Shown in pieces: positions 25,901-33,726 of a DNA stretch of 56,014 nucleotides (the stretch's first letter is position 1; each line of letters begins with the position of its first letter). Below the pieces are notes generated by a model. The model searched no databases. It was given only the letters and a program-made list of their open reading frames with translations, and had not been told where the DNA came from. Source of the DNA: Rhodobacter ferrooxidans (lineage in GTDB: Bacteria; Pseudomonadota; Alphaproteobacteria; Rhodobacterales; Rhodobacteraceae); the NCBI RefSeq assembly GCF_000176015.1, contig NZ_ACYY01000022.1:1-56014 (forward strand). The letters are read 5' to 3'. The position numbers and the translations under genes were made by a program.

Positions 25901-27320
25901 GGCACAGCACGGGCGCCGGGGCATCGCCCGAGAACTCCTTGATGAAGCGGCTGACATAGCGATAATCGGGCCGGAAATCATGGCCCCATTTCGAGATGCA
26001 ATGCGCCTCGTCCAGCACCCACAGCCCGACCTCGCGTTGTTGCAGCACGGTGCGGATCGACGGCGAGCGCAACTGTTCGGGCGAGATCAGCAGCATCGCC
26101 GCGTCGCCCATCCGCACCTTGTCCAGTGCGTCATGCCGTTCCGGCAGCGACAGCATGCCATTCACCGTGACTGCACAGGATATCCCCGCCCGTGCCAGCC
26201 CCTGCACCTGATCGGCCATCAGCGCCACCAGCGGCGAGATCACCACCGTCAGCGCCCCGGTCTTGTCGAACCGCGACAGCGCCGGGATCTGGTAGCACAC
26301 CGATTTGCCGGTGCCGGTGGGCAGGATGCCCAGCACGGATTTGCCCGCCATCGCCTCGGCCACGATGCGTTCCTGCAACGGGCGTCCCATCTCGTCCACG
26401 GGTTGCGGGCGGAAGGTCGGAAAGCCGAACCAGCGCTCCAGCGCCGCGTTCGGGTTGTTCTTTTCGACGCACCAGCCACAAGCCGGATCGCCACAGTTGG
26501 TGTCGCGCAGATGCCGCACGATCCTGCCTGCCTGCGGGAACTGCAGCCGCACCCAGGGCGGCATGACGGACTCACCGCCCGCAACCGATATCCACGACAG
26601 CGCATAGGCCATCGGCCAGCCATTCTGCGGGTCGGACAGGCGGCCCAGCGTCTGTTCCAGCCGGTGATGGCAGGCCCGGCCTTCCAGCAGGCGGCGGATC
26701 GCGGCATGGGCGGTTGCCGCATCGGGCGCAGGTCCGCGCAAGGCCGCGAACAGCGCATCGAACCCGGCCGAAGCGTCGCCCCGCGTCGTCAGATGGTGAT
26801 AGGCCAGAGCCGCATCAGGCGCATCCTGCCCCAGCCGCACAAAGGCCGCGATCTGATCCACCAGCACCTGCAACGCCAGCCGCGCGTCCTCGACCGGGTC
26901 GTTCACATGCCCGACCTGCAGCCGCCCGTCCTGATAATGCTTGACCAGATGGTGGTAAGGATTGCGCGGAAAGGCCAGCGGGTTCAGCCACAGCGTATCC
27001 ACCGGCGCCGCGCCGAGGCCCGCCAGCCGCGCCCGGTTGGCCACCAGATGAGGCAGATCATGGCGCAGGATGTTGTGGCCGACCAGATGCGCTGCGCCCT
27101 CGCAAAACGCCTCCAGCCGGTCAAGCCCAGCGTCCAGCGTCGCCCAGGGCCCGGTGCGATGCACCAAAGATGCCTCGCCCCGCAAGGCCCCGATGGCAAA
27201 GACCGAAGCTGTCTTTGGATCAACCTCCAGATCAACCGAAACACAACAAGACAGGAATGGGGCGGGGTCAAAAGTCAAATGTCGAGCATCCGAATTCCAA
27301 AAGTTAAGTGCGGCATCCAA
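22917..27320 (-). CDS. DEDD exonuclease-RecQ-UvrD fusion helicase, C-terminally truncated
   Basis: A 1467-residue frame. Residues 25-170 look like a DEDD exonuclease (SVDLEVD, GHNILRHDLPHL, NDPVEDARLAL). RecQ helicase spans about 310-680 with LPTGTGKSVCYQ, VLDEAHCISKWGHDFRPDYR and LQEAGRAGRDRDPA. A winged-helix and helical middle follows, then UvrD/Rep motifs: VLAGPGSGKTR (about 1120), LLVDEYQDIGPEEY and VGDDDQNIYAFAGAS. After NLWRLREMAG the tail becomes FRPRWLPKSGFPGFRKRIQR and stops. UvrD motifs V-VI are absent, and I recall full-length relatives near 1700 residues, so about 200 or more residues appear lost. Exonuclease and RecQ parts look intact; the UvrD motor is probably dead. Confidence 0.85.
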   Translation of the reverse strand: MDAALNFWNSDARHLTFDPAPFLSCCVSVDLEVDPKTASVFAIGALRGEASLVHRTGPWATLDAGLDRLEAFCEGAAHLVGHNILRHDLPHLVANRARLAGLGAAPVDTLWLNPLAFPRNPYHHLVKHYQDGRLQVGHVNDPVEDARLALQVLVDQIAAFVRLGQDAPDAALAYHHLTTRGDASAGFDALFAALRGPAPDAATAHAAIRRLLEGRACHHRLEQTLGRLSDPQNGWPMAYALSWISVAGGESVMPPWVRLQFPQAGRIVRHLRDTNCGDPACGWCVEKNNPNAALERWFGFPTFRPQPVDEMGRPLQERIVAEAMAGKSVLGILPTGTGKSVCYQIPALSRFDKTGALTVVISPLVALMADQVQGLARAGISCAVTVNGMLSLPERHDALDKVRMGDAAMLLISPEQLRSPSIRTVLQQREVGLWVLDEAHCISKWGHDFRPDYRYVSRFIKEFSGDAPAPVLCLTATAKPEVVRDIRDHFQSRVGVDLVLLDGGAVRTNLSFAVLPTQKATKLTDILSAIAENLPLEGASGAVVYCATRSATEKVAEFLKGQGLAADYFHAKRSPEEKREVQEAFRIGQLRVIAATNAFGMGIDKPDIRLVVHGDIPGSLENYLQEAGRAGRDRDPASCVLLFAPEDVERQFSLSARSRLARHEIGAILKALRRMEKHKSGEVVATPGEIVREEKDQEFERDKTTDDTRVKTAVAWLEEATLLSREENRVQVFPSSLRIRSVDEAAAILDRAQITGMRRTQLLDLVRHVMNAAPDAGVSTDDLTGACGLMGRGVAKALADLETLGIASNDTPVTVYVHLGVEDASVRRLEHAARLETDLIALMQVAVPDMEGAESQPLNLTETCQALRDKSHAQVRPDLVELILRGMAQDGRDQDGGRGNLTLRKASRNTIFVRLERSWPTVARTADLRRQGAQVLLAHLAGRAAKGARGKDIQVETTLGAMLDALNGDALLRADVRDMTRLMDRALLWLHEQQVATLGRGLTVFRPAITVHLNPKGGPFTVQHFAPLEEHYSETTIQTHVMAAYAETGLEAMDQAQRLAGDYFVLDRDAFLRRWLPGRGTEIRRQTTGASWRTIVDALDNPAQAEIVRDDREQTNVLVLAGPGSGKTRVLVHRIAYLIRVKREDPRGILVLTYNRHAAAEIRERLRLLIGEDAAWVTVSTCHALAMRLVGASFAGDGDGPRDFDGIVMQAVALLRGDGLSRPEAEALRDTLIQGYRWLLVDEYQDIGPEEYALISAVAGRSQDDPDLRISLFAVGDDDQNIYAFAGASIAFIRRFEADYAAKPIWLTENYRSTRHIIMAANAVIAPAAQRMKTGHDITVNRARGKAPPGGDWAARDPVAQGRVSLLDAGSGDAAQAVAALDDLLRLQRLDPDWSWRRCAVIARDWRRLEPVRAYAEALGIPFDMANEKPLNLWRLREMAGFRPRWLPKSGFPGFRKRIQRTKIVIC

Positions 27321-27549
27321 GCCTTTGATAACCCTATCGCCAGGATTCGAAAGCTGAAGATTTCACCGCAAGGCTGCGGCACCTGAGCTTGGGCATCGCA
27401 ACCGCGGTGGGATAGGTGCTGATCCAAGTGACGGCCCCCGACAGGGCTTGACCCAGTATCGTCATTCATCAAGGCTGAACTTGCACGGTTCATGCGGCGA
27501 GATTTCCCGCAGATTGATCCAGCAGCGCAATTGGCAAAGGAAGCGACAG

Positions 27550-28152
27550 ATGACGTCAGACCTTCAGGTTCTGCCTGCGCGCCGGGGTCAGGCCGTGCGC
27601 CTTGCCAAGGGGCAAGCGATCCAGATCATCAACACCCATGGTCAGCAGGTTGTCGATACATGGTGCTTCAATGCCGACGACCTGTCTGAATTCATGTCGA
27701 TGGAGCACCTGCATGCAGCGCTTCAGGGCATCTTCCCCGCCAAGGGCGATGCTCTGACGACAAACCGGCGGCGGCCCATCCTGATCCTGGAAGAAGACAC
27801 ATCACCGGGCCGCCATGATACGGTAATCGCCGCCTGCGATGTGCATCGCTATGCCTCTCTTGGCTGCACTGAATACCATGACAATTGCACCGACAACCTG
27901 CATGCCGCCCTTGGGCAGCTTCATCTGCGGGCAGCCGATTGCCCGGCCCCGCTGAACTTGTGGATGAACATTCCGGTCGGCCCTGATGGCAAGATCACCT
28001 GGGGCGAGCCGCTCAGCAAACCGGGAGACCATGTTGTGCTGCGGGCCGTCATCGACTGCATCGTGGTGATGTCCGCCTGTCCGCAGGACATGATCCCGAT
28101 CAACGGCGCTGCGTGTCAGCCAACCGAGGTGCACTACCGCCTTTTGGACTGA
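27550..28152 (+). CDS. Urea carboxylase-associated (DUF1989) family protein
   Basis: A 200-residue protein with the start at the ATG at 27550, after AAGGAAG; the frame opens earlier at 27448 without support. Core features: LPARRGQAVRLAKGQAIQII and NTHGQQVVDTWCFNADDLSE near the N-terminus, the Cys/His segment GCTEYHDNCTDNL, and LNLWMNIPVGPDGKITWGEP. These are signatures of DUF1989/UAAP proteins, found with urea carboxylase or guanidine and amino-acid degradation genes. No such partner is in this window, so its role here is open. It ends at a bidirectional terminator. Confidence 0.85.
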   Translation: MTSDLQVLPARRGQAVRLAKGQAIQIINTHGQQVVDTWCFNADDLSEFMSMEHLHAALQGIFPAKGDALTTNRRRPILILEEDTSPGRHDTVIAACDVHRYASLGCTEYHDNCTDNLHAALGQLHLRAADCPAPLNLWMNIPVGPDGKITWGEPLSKPGDHVVLRAVIDCIVVMSACPQDMIPINGAACQPTEVHYRLLD

Positions 28153-28185
28153 CGGGCCATCATGCCTTCAGGATGATGGCCCGTC
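28151..28185. terminator. Bidirectional hairpin terminator between convergent genes
   Basis: A perfect 13-bp stem GACGGGCCATCAT / ATGATGGCCCGTC with a nine-base loop lies between the convergent DUF1989 gene and the DUF3489 gene, overlapping the end of the latter. No long T tract on either side. Confidence 0.7.
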
Positions 28186-28713
28186 GATCCTGTACACAGT
28201 GCCGCGTCCTGCGATCTTTTCCGTCGTGACGATCAAGCCAAGCTTCTTCTTCAGCACTCCTGAAATCGCACCTCTTGCCGAGTGGGCCAACCATTGAGTT
28301 GCCAAGATGATCTCTTTCATCGTAGCGCCATCAGGCCGTTGCAGCATTTCGATCAACAGTGCCTGCTTGGTGCCCGCGCGCGGCGTCGGCGGTATTGCCA
28401 CGGGTTCTGTCTTCGCGCTTCCCCGGGTGGCTGACATGGAATTGGCTGTCGCCGATGTGATCCCGATGGTCAACAGCCCTGCTGCGGTGACCACCAGCGT
28501 CGTCCCGTGCCCATCGCCCGTTTCTCGCCAAAGGGGCTCATTCCGGTGCATGTTGGCATCAACTTCCTGCAGCCAGCCGCGTTCCATCATCTTGCCAACC
28601 GCCATCTTCGCAGCAGCACCGGCCAGCCCCTTAGGCAACGGCAAGGCGATGTTGCCAGAGCGCTGGGTCCCGGCGGCAAGAATAAGAGTCTGGGTTTCGG
28701 TGAGTTTCGTCAC
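28168..28713 (-). CDS. DUF3489 domain protein
   Basis: A 181-residue protein. AGAGGAAA eight bases upstream supports the GTG at 28711-28713 (TKLTETQTLILAAGTQRSGN...). The frame stays open further upstream, but that region belongs to another gene. Motifs: LPKGLAGAAAKMAVGKMMER, WLQEVDANMHRNEPLWRETG and, at the C-terminus, KQALLIEMLQRPDGATMKEI then QWLAHSARGAISGVLKKKLG. The last is the DUF3489 winged-helix-like unit seen in alphaproteobacterial mobile elements. A DNA-binding role is likely; nothing is proven. Confidence 0.8.
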   Translation of the reverse strand: MTKLTETQTLILAAGTQRSGNIALPLPKGLAGAAAKMAVGKMMERGWLQEVDANMHRNEPLWRETGDGHGTTLVVTAAGLLTIGITSATANSMSATRGSAKTEPVAIPPTPRAGTKQALLIEMLQRPDGATMKEIILATQWLAHSARGAISGVLKKKLGLIVTTEKIAGRGTVYRIDGPSS

Positions 28714-28950
28714 GGCAGTTTCCTCTTGCTCGTCGTGGGTGGCAAGGAATGCGGTGATGCGCGACATGAGGTCGTTATGGCCCTTATTGTTGGCCCCAAG
28801 GATCACGTCTCCATAGTCGTCGCGTTCCAGATCGGCAAATTCGCGCAGCAGAGCGATGGCCCCTTCGTAGGCGCCGAGGTGTTTGGTCTACCATGCGATG
28901 GTGAAGGCGTCCTGTTCGATCTGGCGGCGCTGGGCGGGATCAAGCGGCAT
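28714..28950 (-). pseudogene. Small mobile-element gene with an internal TAG
   Basis: From the ATG at 28948-28950 the frame reads MPLDPAQRRQIEQDAFTIAW, then TAG at 28888-28890, then resumes with TKHLGAYEGAIALLREFADL and runs without another stop straight into the DUF3489 frame. Coding-like residues on both sides indicate one gene hit by a nonsense change. It overlaps the end of the gene at 28940-29206 by 11 bases, as part of one operon. It could alternatively be translated from an internal start after the TAG. Confidence 0.55.
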
Positions 28951-29206
28951 GTTCGCCCTCCTTGAACGCGCTGTCGGAGATCTGGCTGAGCAGGCTGACG
29001 TAATGGTTCAGGGTGCCGACATCGCCCCAGTCGATCTCGTCGGGGTGACCGTTGAAGTGGTTGTCGCTCAGGGCGGCCAGCCGTTCCAGCATCGCGTCGA
29101 TCTGAAATTTGGTGGTCATGAAAGCGTCAAAGGCGTTCGACCGGTTCCTCGAACCGGTGGCTGACACGGTCTCACCGTTGGAAGCGTTGGCGCGGCGGGT
29201 GGTCAT
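28940..29206 (-). CDS. Small conserved mobile-element protein
   Basis: An 88-residue protein MTTRRANASNGETVSATGSR..., with GGAGA before the ATG at 29204-29206. The body KFQIDAMLERLAALSDNHFN and DEIDWGDVGTLNHYVSLLSQ is helical, with no signal peptide. I recall near-identical small proteins preceding DUF3489 genes in Rhodobacteraceae and sphingomonad mobile elements, without assigned function. First gene of the leftward three-gene group. An upstream start at 29287 is unlikely. Confidence 0.65.
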   Translation of the reverse strand: MTTRRANASNGETVSATGSRNRSNAFDAFMTTKFQIDAMLERLAALSDNHFNGHPDEIDWGDVGTLNHYVSLLSQISDSAFKEGEHAA

Positions 29207-29387
29207 GGTGGGGTCTCCGGGGGTGAGTTGAATCGTTTTCGTGTATTCAGCATCGCTCCAGTGCGGCTCTGAGTGAAGGTAATTCAACGCAATATCAGTG
29301 TTTTCTGATTTATCGAGGTGTTCAACATGGATACAGGTTTACATCGACCTGACCCTTGCCCGCAGGCAAGGAGTCTTCCGCTGAATC

Positions 29388-29745
29388 CTACAGCGCCTGA
29401 ACCTGCCGACCCAGGACCTGTGGTCTGCGCTCGCTCCACAAAAGGTAAGCGGAACCGGCAAAGACCATCAGGATGCCGGGCCAGTAGGTCGTGTCCGGGG
29501 CGAAGGACAGAACGATCCAGCTGATCAGGATGTTTGAGAACAGTTTCAGGTCATCAAAGGGCTGCACAAAGGCTGCATCGGCGGCGGCGTAGCTGAGGGT
29601 CAGGCAGTGCTGGGCAAAGTACATGATGATGCCCCCCAAAATCAGCAGCCACAGGATGCTCCCGGTCGGCACCTCCAGCCCTGCTTGCAGCGAGAACAGG
29701 AAATTGACAGGCGTCAGCATGACCAGAAGCCACATGGTGATCGAG
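29388..29745 (-). pseudogene. C-terminal fragment of an EamA/DMT transporter
   Basis: Reads SITMWLLVMLTPVNFLFSLQ, ILWLLILGGIIMYFAQHCLT, FSNILISWIVLSFAPDTTYW and GILMVFAGSAYLLWSERR: the last four membrane helices of a drug/metabolite-type transporter. The N-terminal half is replaced at about 29745 by IS110 sequence, in frame with REIGKFGHGIRLFPPAYVKA. No start of its own is visible, so it is not expected to work. Confidence 0.7.
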
Positions 29746-30130
29746 GCCTTCACGTAGGCAGGCGGGAAGAGCCGAATGCCATGACCAAACTTGCCAATCT
29801 CGCGACGCCAGATCCGATGGTACACGCAGCGAAATGGGCGCAACCACAGGCTTCCATTGCGACAACACAGTGCTGTAACTGGCTGAATATGGCCATCACC
29901 TGATCACGTCGCAACTTCCTTGGCAGCACCGCCTGCCCTGACGAGCCAGTTCCGTGCGCATGGAGTACATTCTTCACCAGGTTGAGCCCGACCAATGCAA
30001 TCTCCAACATGACCACTCTCATTTGTGGATCCTCGACGACCCAACATGGCACATTGGTGCCATCAGTGGGCGGCCACATCGTCGGATCCGAACAGACCAA
30101 TCGCCACCAGAACATGGTGCTCCGGATGGT
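29746..30130 (-). mobile_element. IS110-family 5' fragment, frameshifted
   Basis: Minus-strand frames give MLEIALVGLNLVKNVLHAHG, PRKLRRDQVMAIFSQLQHCV and VAMEACGCAHF, then after a frameshift near 29835 REIGKFGHGIRLFPPAYVKA. This is the RuvC-like N-terminus of an IS110 transposase (DEDD type). The leader upstream (about 30010-30090) contains TTTGTGGATCC and TGGCACATTGGTGCC, matching the IS110 fragment near 45970-46060. The C-terminal half with the Ser motif is missing. Confidence 0.75.
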
Positions 30131-30388
30131 CGGATTGCTCACTGCACTATCAGGATATAGTTCATTTGTGGTGTCGCGCCCGATCAAGCGATCGAAAGCC
30201 AACCCAAAGGAAAAATCTTGTGCACAAAAAAGTGCAGAACGGTCTTTTTCTGCGCGAACTCGAGGCAATACGGATAGAAGGCCGAGGCTTTTCTTTACTT
30301 CCTACAGAATGTGCCACTATCCTCGTGGTTGAGGGATTTGGGTTGAGGTTATTTGCAACTGTTGCGCGCGTAGAAATACGGAGCAATA

Positions 30389-31372
30389 ATGTCTGGTATC
30401 AGATCGTCCATCTATGACGTCAGCAAATCCGAGGGTTGTTCGCAACCGTCGCAGATGTTCAGCGTCACCAGCGGCTTTTCCATGCTGGAAGAGCGCGGCA
30501 AGTTGCGCGTCGAGACTGCAGATTTTGGAGCCGTGGGTGCTCGGGTCAGCCGTGTCACTTCAACCGGGCATCTGGTCGATCTGACCGAGCACGTTCACGT
30601 GACCCTGCTCCTGCCGCAAAGCGGACAGGTGAAATCCCAGGTGGCAGCGAAAGATTTCCGCGTAACGGCCGGGTCGGCAGTGCTGTTCGCGCCAAACTCG
30701 AGGCGCACGCGGGTGGAACGGCCGCAGGTTGGAAGCTTTCAGGCATTGGTATTGATGGTGCAACAGGCGCGGGTGGTTGAGCTTTTGGACATTGCCGCCC
30801 GCGATGGCAAGCCGCGGGTCAGCGTTCCCGATGCGCTGGCAATTTCCGGCACCAATCCGCACATCAGGCGGCTTTCGGCCTTTCTGGCCTGTGTTGCCGA
30901 CTTCCATGGCAGCAAGAACCTTGAGATATCGCCGCGCGCCGTGGGTGCTGCCCAAGTGTTGCTGGAGGAAATGCTTGGCGATTTTCTCGCCGATCTGCAC
31001 GATGGTCTTGGCGGTGGCAGTCACAACACGTCGGCCTTAGCCAAGGTCCGGCAGGCCGAGGAAATCATGCGGGAGCATTGCGACGAGCATCTTTCGATGG
31101 CTGCGCTGGCTCAGGAACTCGGAGTAGGGTTGCGCAGCCTCCAGCTTGCGTTCCAGCAAGTCCGGGCGGCTGGCCCCAGGGTTGTCTTGAACCGGATGCG
31201 TTTGGACCGGGCGCGTGCGCGGCTGCTGGATAGCGCCGAGGATGCTCGAGTGACAACCATTGCCCTCGACTGCGGATTTGCTCACCTCAGCCGCTTTGCT
31301 CAAACCTACAGGGAAACCTACGGCGAGACTCCGAGCGAAACTCTGGCCCATCAGAAACGCCGCGCAAATTGA
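30389..31372 (+). CDS. AraC-family transcriptional regulator
   Basis: A 327-residue protein with GGAG before the ATG at 30389. The N-terminal 200 residues are an AraC_binding_2-like sensor (VHVTLLLPQSGQVKSQ, VTAGSAVLFAPNSRRTRVER). The C-terminal region has the two AraC helix-turn-helices: LSMAALAQELGVGLRSLQLA and VTTIALDCGFAHLSRFAQTY followed by RETYGETPSETL. The family activates or represses nearby operons in response to small molecules. It has no obvious partner beside it. A decayed AraC fragment of similar sequence lies at 36340-36660. Confidence 0.92.
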   Translation: MSGIRSSIYDVSKSEGCSQPSQMFSVTSGFSMLEERGKLRVETADFGAVGARVSRVTSTGHLVDLTEHVHVTLLLPQSGQVKSQVAAKDFRVTAGSAVLFAPNSRRTRVERPQVGSFQALVLMVQQARVVELLDIAARDGKPRVSVPDALAISGTNPHIRRLSAFLACVADFHGSKNLEISPRAVGAAQVLLEEMLGDFLADLHDGLGGGSHNTSALAKVRQAEEIMREHCDEHLSMAALAQELGVGLRSLQLAFQQVRAAGPRVVLNRMRLDRARARLLDSAEDARVTTIALDCGFAHLSRFAQTYRETYGETPSETLAHQKRRAN

Positions 31373-31455
31373 TCGGGGGGCTACGGGGCAACAAAAGTGG
31401 TACTTTCGGACAGCTTGCCATTTGCGGCGGCGTCCCTAGCCCTGGATGCACCGGA

Positions 31456-33135
31456 TCAGCCATCAGATTTCGCCAGAATGGCCTGGTACTTCGTGAATAG
31501 CATCGGCTGATCGAAAACCGCGCGGATTTCCGACAGCGCTGCTGCTGGCGTCAGGCGGATCTTCTCAAGCTCGGCCGCAAAGTGGATTTCCGCCTCGGCA
31601 TCGTCCTGGGCGCGCGCGGCCGCCAGCGCCAGCACCAGCCCACGCCGATCGCCCGATGCAGCGATAAGCCGCGATTCCGCCAGGGAAGTCGCAAAATCGC
31701 CCTGGCGGAATGCATCCAGCGCCAGTGGTATCCGATACCAGCCAGGTTCCGATGACAGTTCCGCCATCGCATTCCGGATCTGCGCGCTACCATCGTCCCA
31801 TTGGCCAGAAAGGCACTGCTGCCACCCGATCTTGACCCGAAGCTCGGGATTTGAAGGATTGAACTCCACCGCCCGGCGCAACGATTCCAGTGCAGCGTCC
31901 GGCTGACCGCGCGCCAGCAGGATTGACGCCATTGCCTCGTGTGTTTCTGAACTGGTCGGGTCCAGCGCAATTGCCCGTGATGCAGCTGCCAGCGCCTTCT
32001 CCAGCGCCGGATCGGAGCCGCCGCCACCGCTGCGGGTCCAGTCGAAAAAAACCATGAACGCCTGTGCCGCCCAGATCGAGCCATTCTGCAAACCGGCATC
32101 TGTAAGCTTTTTCAGACAGTTGCGCGCATAGGTTTCATCTTCGGGCGCTTTGGTCAGATCAAAGCTCTGCCAATGCAGGTAGCAGATGTAGGCGGCAGGT
32201 GCGGCAGCTTTCCAAGACCGCGAAAATGTCGCCAGCCGGTTGCGCTCTTCGGCATTCAATGCACCAGACGGTGCCGCGATCTGCACAACGATATTGCGCA
32301 AGGCAGCCGCGACATTGCTTGCGAGGTCCGGGTCATCCGGGGAAAAATTGGATATCGACGACCAGACAACAGACTGATCCGCAGTCCTGACGAGATGTAT
32401 TGCCATATCAATCTGCGTTCCGCGTTGGTTCAGCGCGCCCCGAACCAGATATTCGGGAGCGGATCTGTAGGCCATTTGCGGCGATTCGCCGTAAAGAACG
32501 CGCAGGCTGCGGTAGTGCGACAACTCTGTGATCAGCTGATTTTCCAGACCGCTGCTCAGGAAATCCAGGTCGTGATGCACCGTCTGGTTGGTTACTGCAG
32601 AGACAGCCAAATGAGGAAATTCGGGCGCCCCGAACAATCTGTCTCTGTTCAAAAACACGATGGATGCAATCGCGACGCTGGCTCCGATCAGCACTGCAGC
32701 CATCAACGGATAGGGTCTGCCAAGACGGGCGACGATCTGCGGCCCGGTTTCCGGGCTGCTACCGGATTTCGCAATTTCCCTAAGGAGGGTGATTTCCGGC
32801 ATGATCTGGCCGCGCGGGATGCCAATCCGGATCAAATCACCCTGACCCGGGCCTTGATAGTAAAATGCCAAAAGTTTGCGCAATCTACCGATTTCGACCC
32901 GGACGATGCTGTCGGTTGAGGGATCAAAATCCGCTCCGCGCCCCAGAACATCGACGGCGATGCCATAGGCCTTGATCGGAACACCCGGCCCCTTCGTGTG
33001 CCAGTGATGCAGCAGATATTCCAGCAAGGCCAAGGAGCGCGAGTCTGGCGACAATGCCCCAGCGGAAACAAGGCGCATGACCTGTTCCCGGGTTTCCAGC
33101 TGCGTCAGTCTGTCCGATTCTAGAATCTCAGTCAT
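31456..33135 (-). CDS. Winged-helix regulator with one membrane helix and TPR-like sensor
   Basis: A 559-residue protein. Residues 1-110 form a winged-helix-like DNA-binding unit (SLALLEYLLHHWHTKGPGVP, then STDSIVRVEIGRLRKLLAFY). A membrane helix follows at about 146-166 (LMAAVLIGASVAIASIVFLN). The middle resembles the periplasmic domain of adenylate-cyclase-like/CadC-type regulators (LVRGALNQRGTQIDMAIHLV). The C-terminus holds tetratricopeptide-like repeats (AIALDPTSSETHEAMASILL). It probably transduces an envelope signal to transcription. It is convergent with the AraC gene; the nearest rightward targets start at 33286. Confidence 0.8.
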   Translation of the reverse strand: MTEILESDRLTQLETREQVMRLVSAGALSPDSRSLALLEYLLHHWHTKGPGVPIKAYGIAVDVLGRGADFDPSTDSIVRVEIGRLRKLLAFYYQGPGQGDLIRIGIPRGQIMPEITLLREIAKSGSSPETGPQIVARLGRPYPLMAAVLIGASVAIASIVFLNRDRLFGAPEFPHLAVSAVTNQTVHHDLDFLSSGLENQLITELSHYRSLRVLYGESPQMAYRSAPEYLVRGALNQRGTQIDMAIHLVRTADQSVVWSSISNFSPDDPDLASNVAAALRNIVVQIAAPSGALNAEERNRLATFSRSWKAAAPAAYICYLHWQSFDLTKAPEDETYARNCLKKLTDAGLQNGSIWAAQAFMVFFDWTRSGGGGSDPALEKALAAASRAIALDPTSSETHEAMASILLARGQPDAALESLRRAVEFNPSNPELRVKIGWQQCLSGQWDDGSAQIRNAMAELSSEPGWYRIPLALDAFRQGDFATSLAESRLIAASGDRRGLVLALAAARAQDDAEAEIHFAAELEKIRLTPAAALSEIRAVFDQPMLFTKYQAILAKSDG

Positions 33136-33285
33136 TGATCAAGCCTTTGATTCTATTTGAATATATCATATTTCCAGCAAGAAGGCCAGCCCGCGCGTCT
33201 GTGATTGTACCTGCACGTGCTTCCGCAACAGGGAACCAAGACGCATTTATTGCTCGCGTACGACGCTTGCGTGGAATTAGATCTC

Positions 33286-33726
33286 ATGGACGAGCCAAAG
33301 CCTTCTCAACCCTATTCCGATAGCCCCAAGCCACAAGAATGCCAATCGGCTTTCCAAACCCCATTCGCGTCACAGGTATTGCAGTTTTCAACCTATCAAC
33401 GGGTGCGTCCTCTGACTGATCGAGCGGGAAAAGCCAATGCACCACTATTGTTGCAGGCAAGTTCCGAGAGAGAATCCAGCCCTGGCAAAATTGACGGGCT
33501 TTTTGAGAGGGTGTTTCAATCACTCGGTAGTCTTTCAGATCATTTCAGATCTATTGGCGCGCACTCGGCATGTCAGCAGGTCGAATTGCTGGCGTTGGAT
33601 GTTTCCGAAGGTATGGCGCGAATCTCTACATCGATGGAAGGCGGGGTTAGCGGTGACGACGCGAAGTTGGCGGCGCTCGCAGGGGAGGCGGAAACTGCAG
33701 GAATGAAAGAACTGGAACCGGAATGA
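33286..33726 (+). CDS. Small protein of unknown function, first of a pair
   Basis: A 146-residue protein from the ATG at 33286 (weak GGAA upstream; a TTG start at 33205 is possible but its extra residues look random). It has a polar N-terminus (MDEPKPSQPYSDSPKPQECQ) and a helical C-terminal half (LFERVFQSLGSLSDHFRSIG, DDAKLAALAGEAETAG). Its stop overlaps the next ATG, indicating coupled translation with the HicB-like gene. It does not resemble HicA or another toxin I know. Confidence 0.5.
   Translation: MDEPKPSQPYSDSPKPQECQSAFQTPFASQVLQFSTYQRVRPLTDRAGKANAPLLLQASSERESSPGKIDGLFERVFQSLGSLSDHFRSIGAHSACQQVELLALDVSEGMARISTSMEGGVSGDDAKLAALAGEAETAGMKELEPE

Noticed and set aside
25368-27386. 672-aa plus-strand open frame across the RecQ-type gene
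   Set aside because: Antisense shadow of a G+C-rich gene; no domain, His/Arg/Gln-rich composition, while the minus strand has clear helicase motifs.
27420-27470. Segment on the minus strand resembling a tRNA T-arm (GGGTCAAGCCCTG)
   Set aside because: No matching acceptor, D or anticodon stems could be found nearby.
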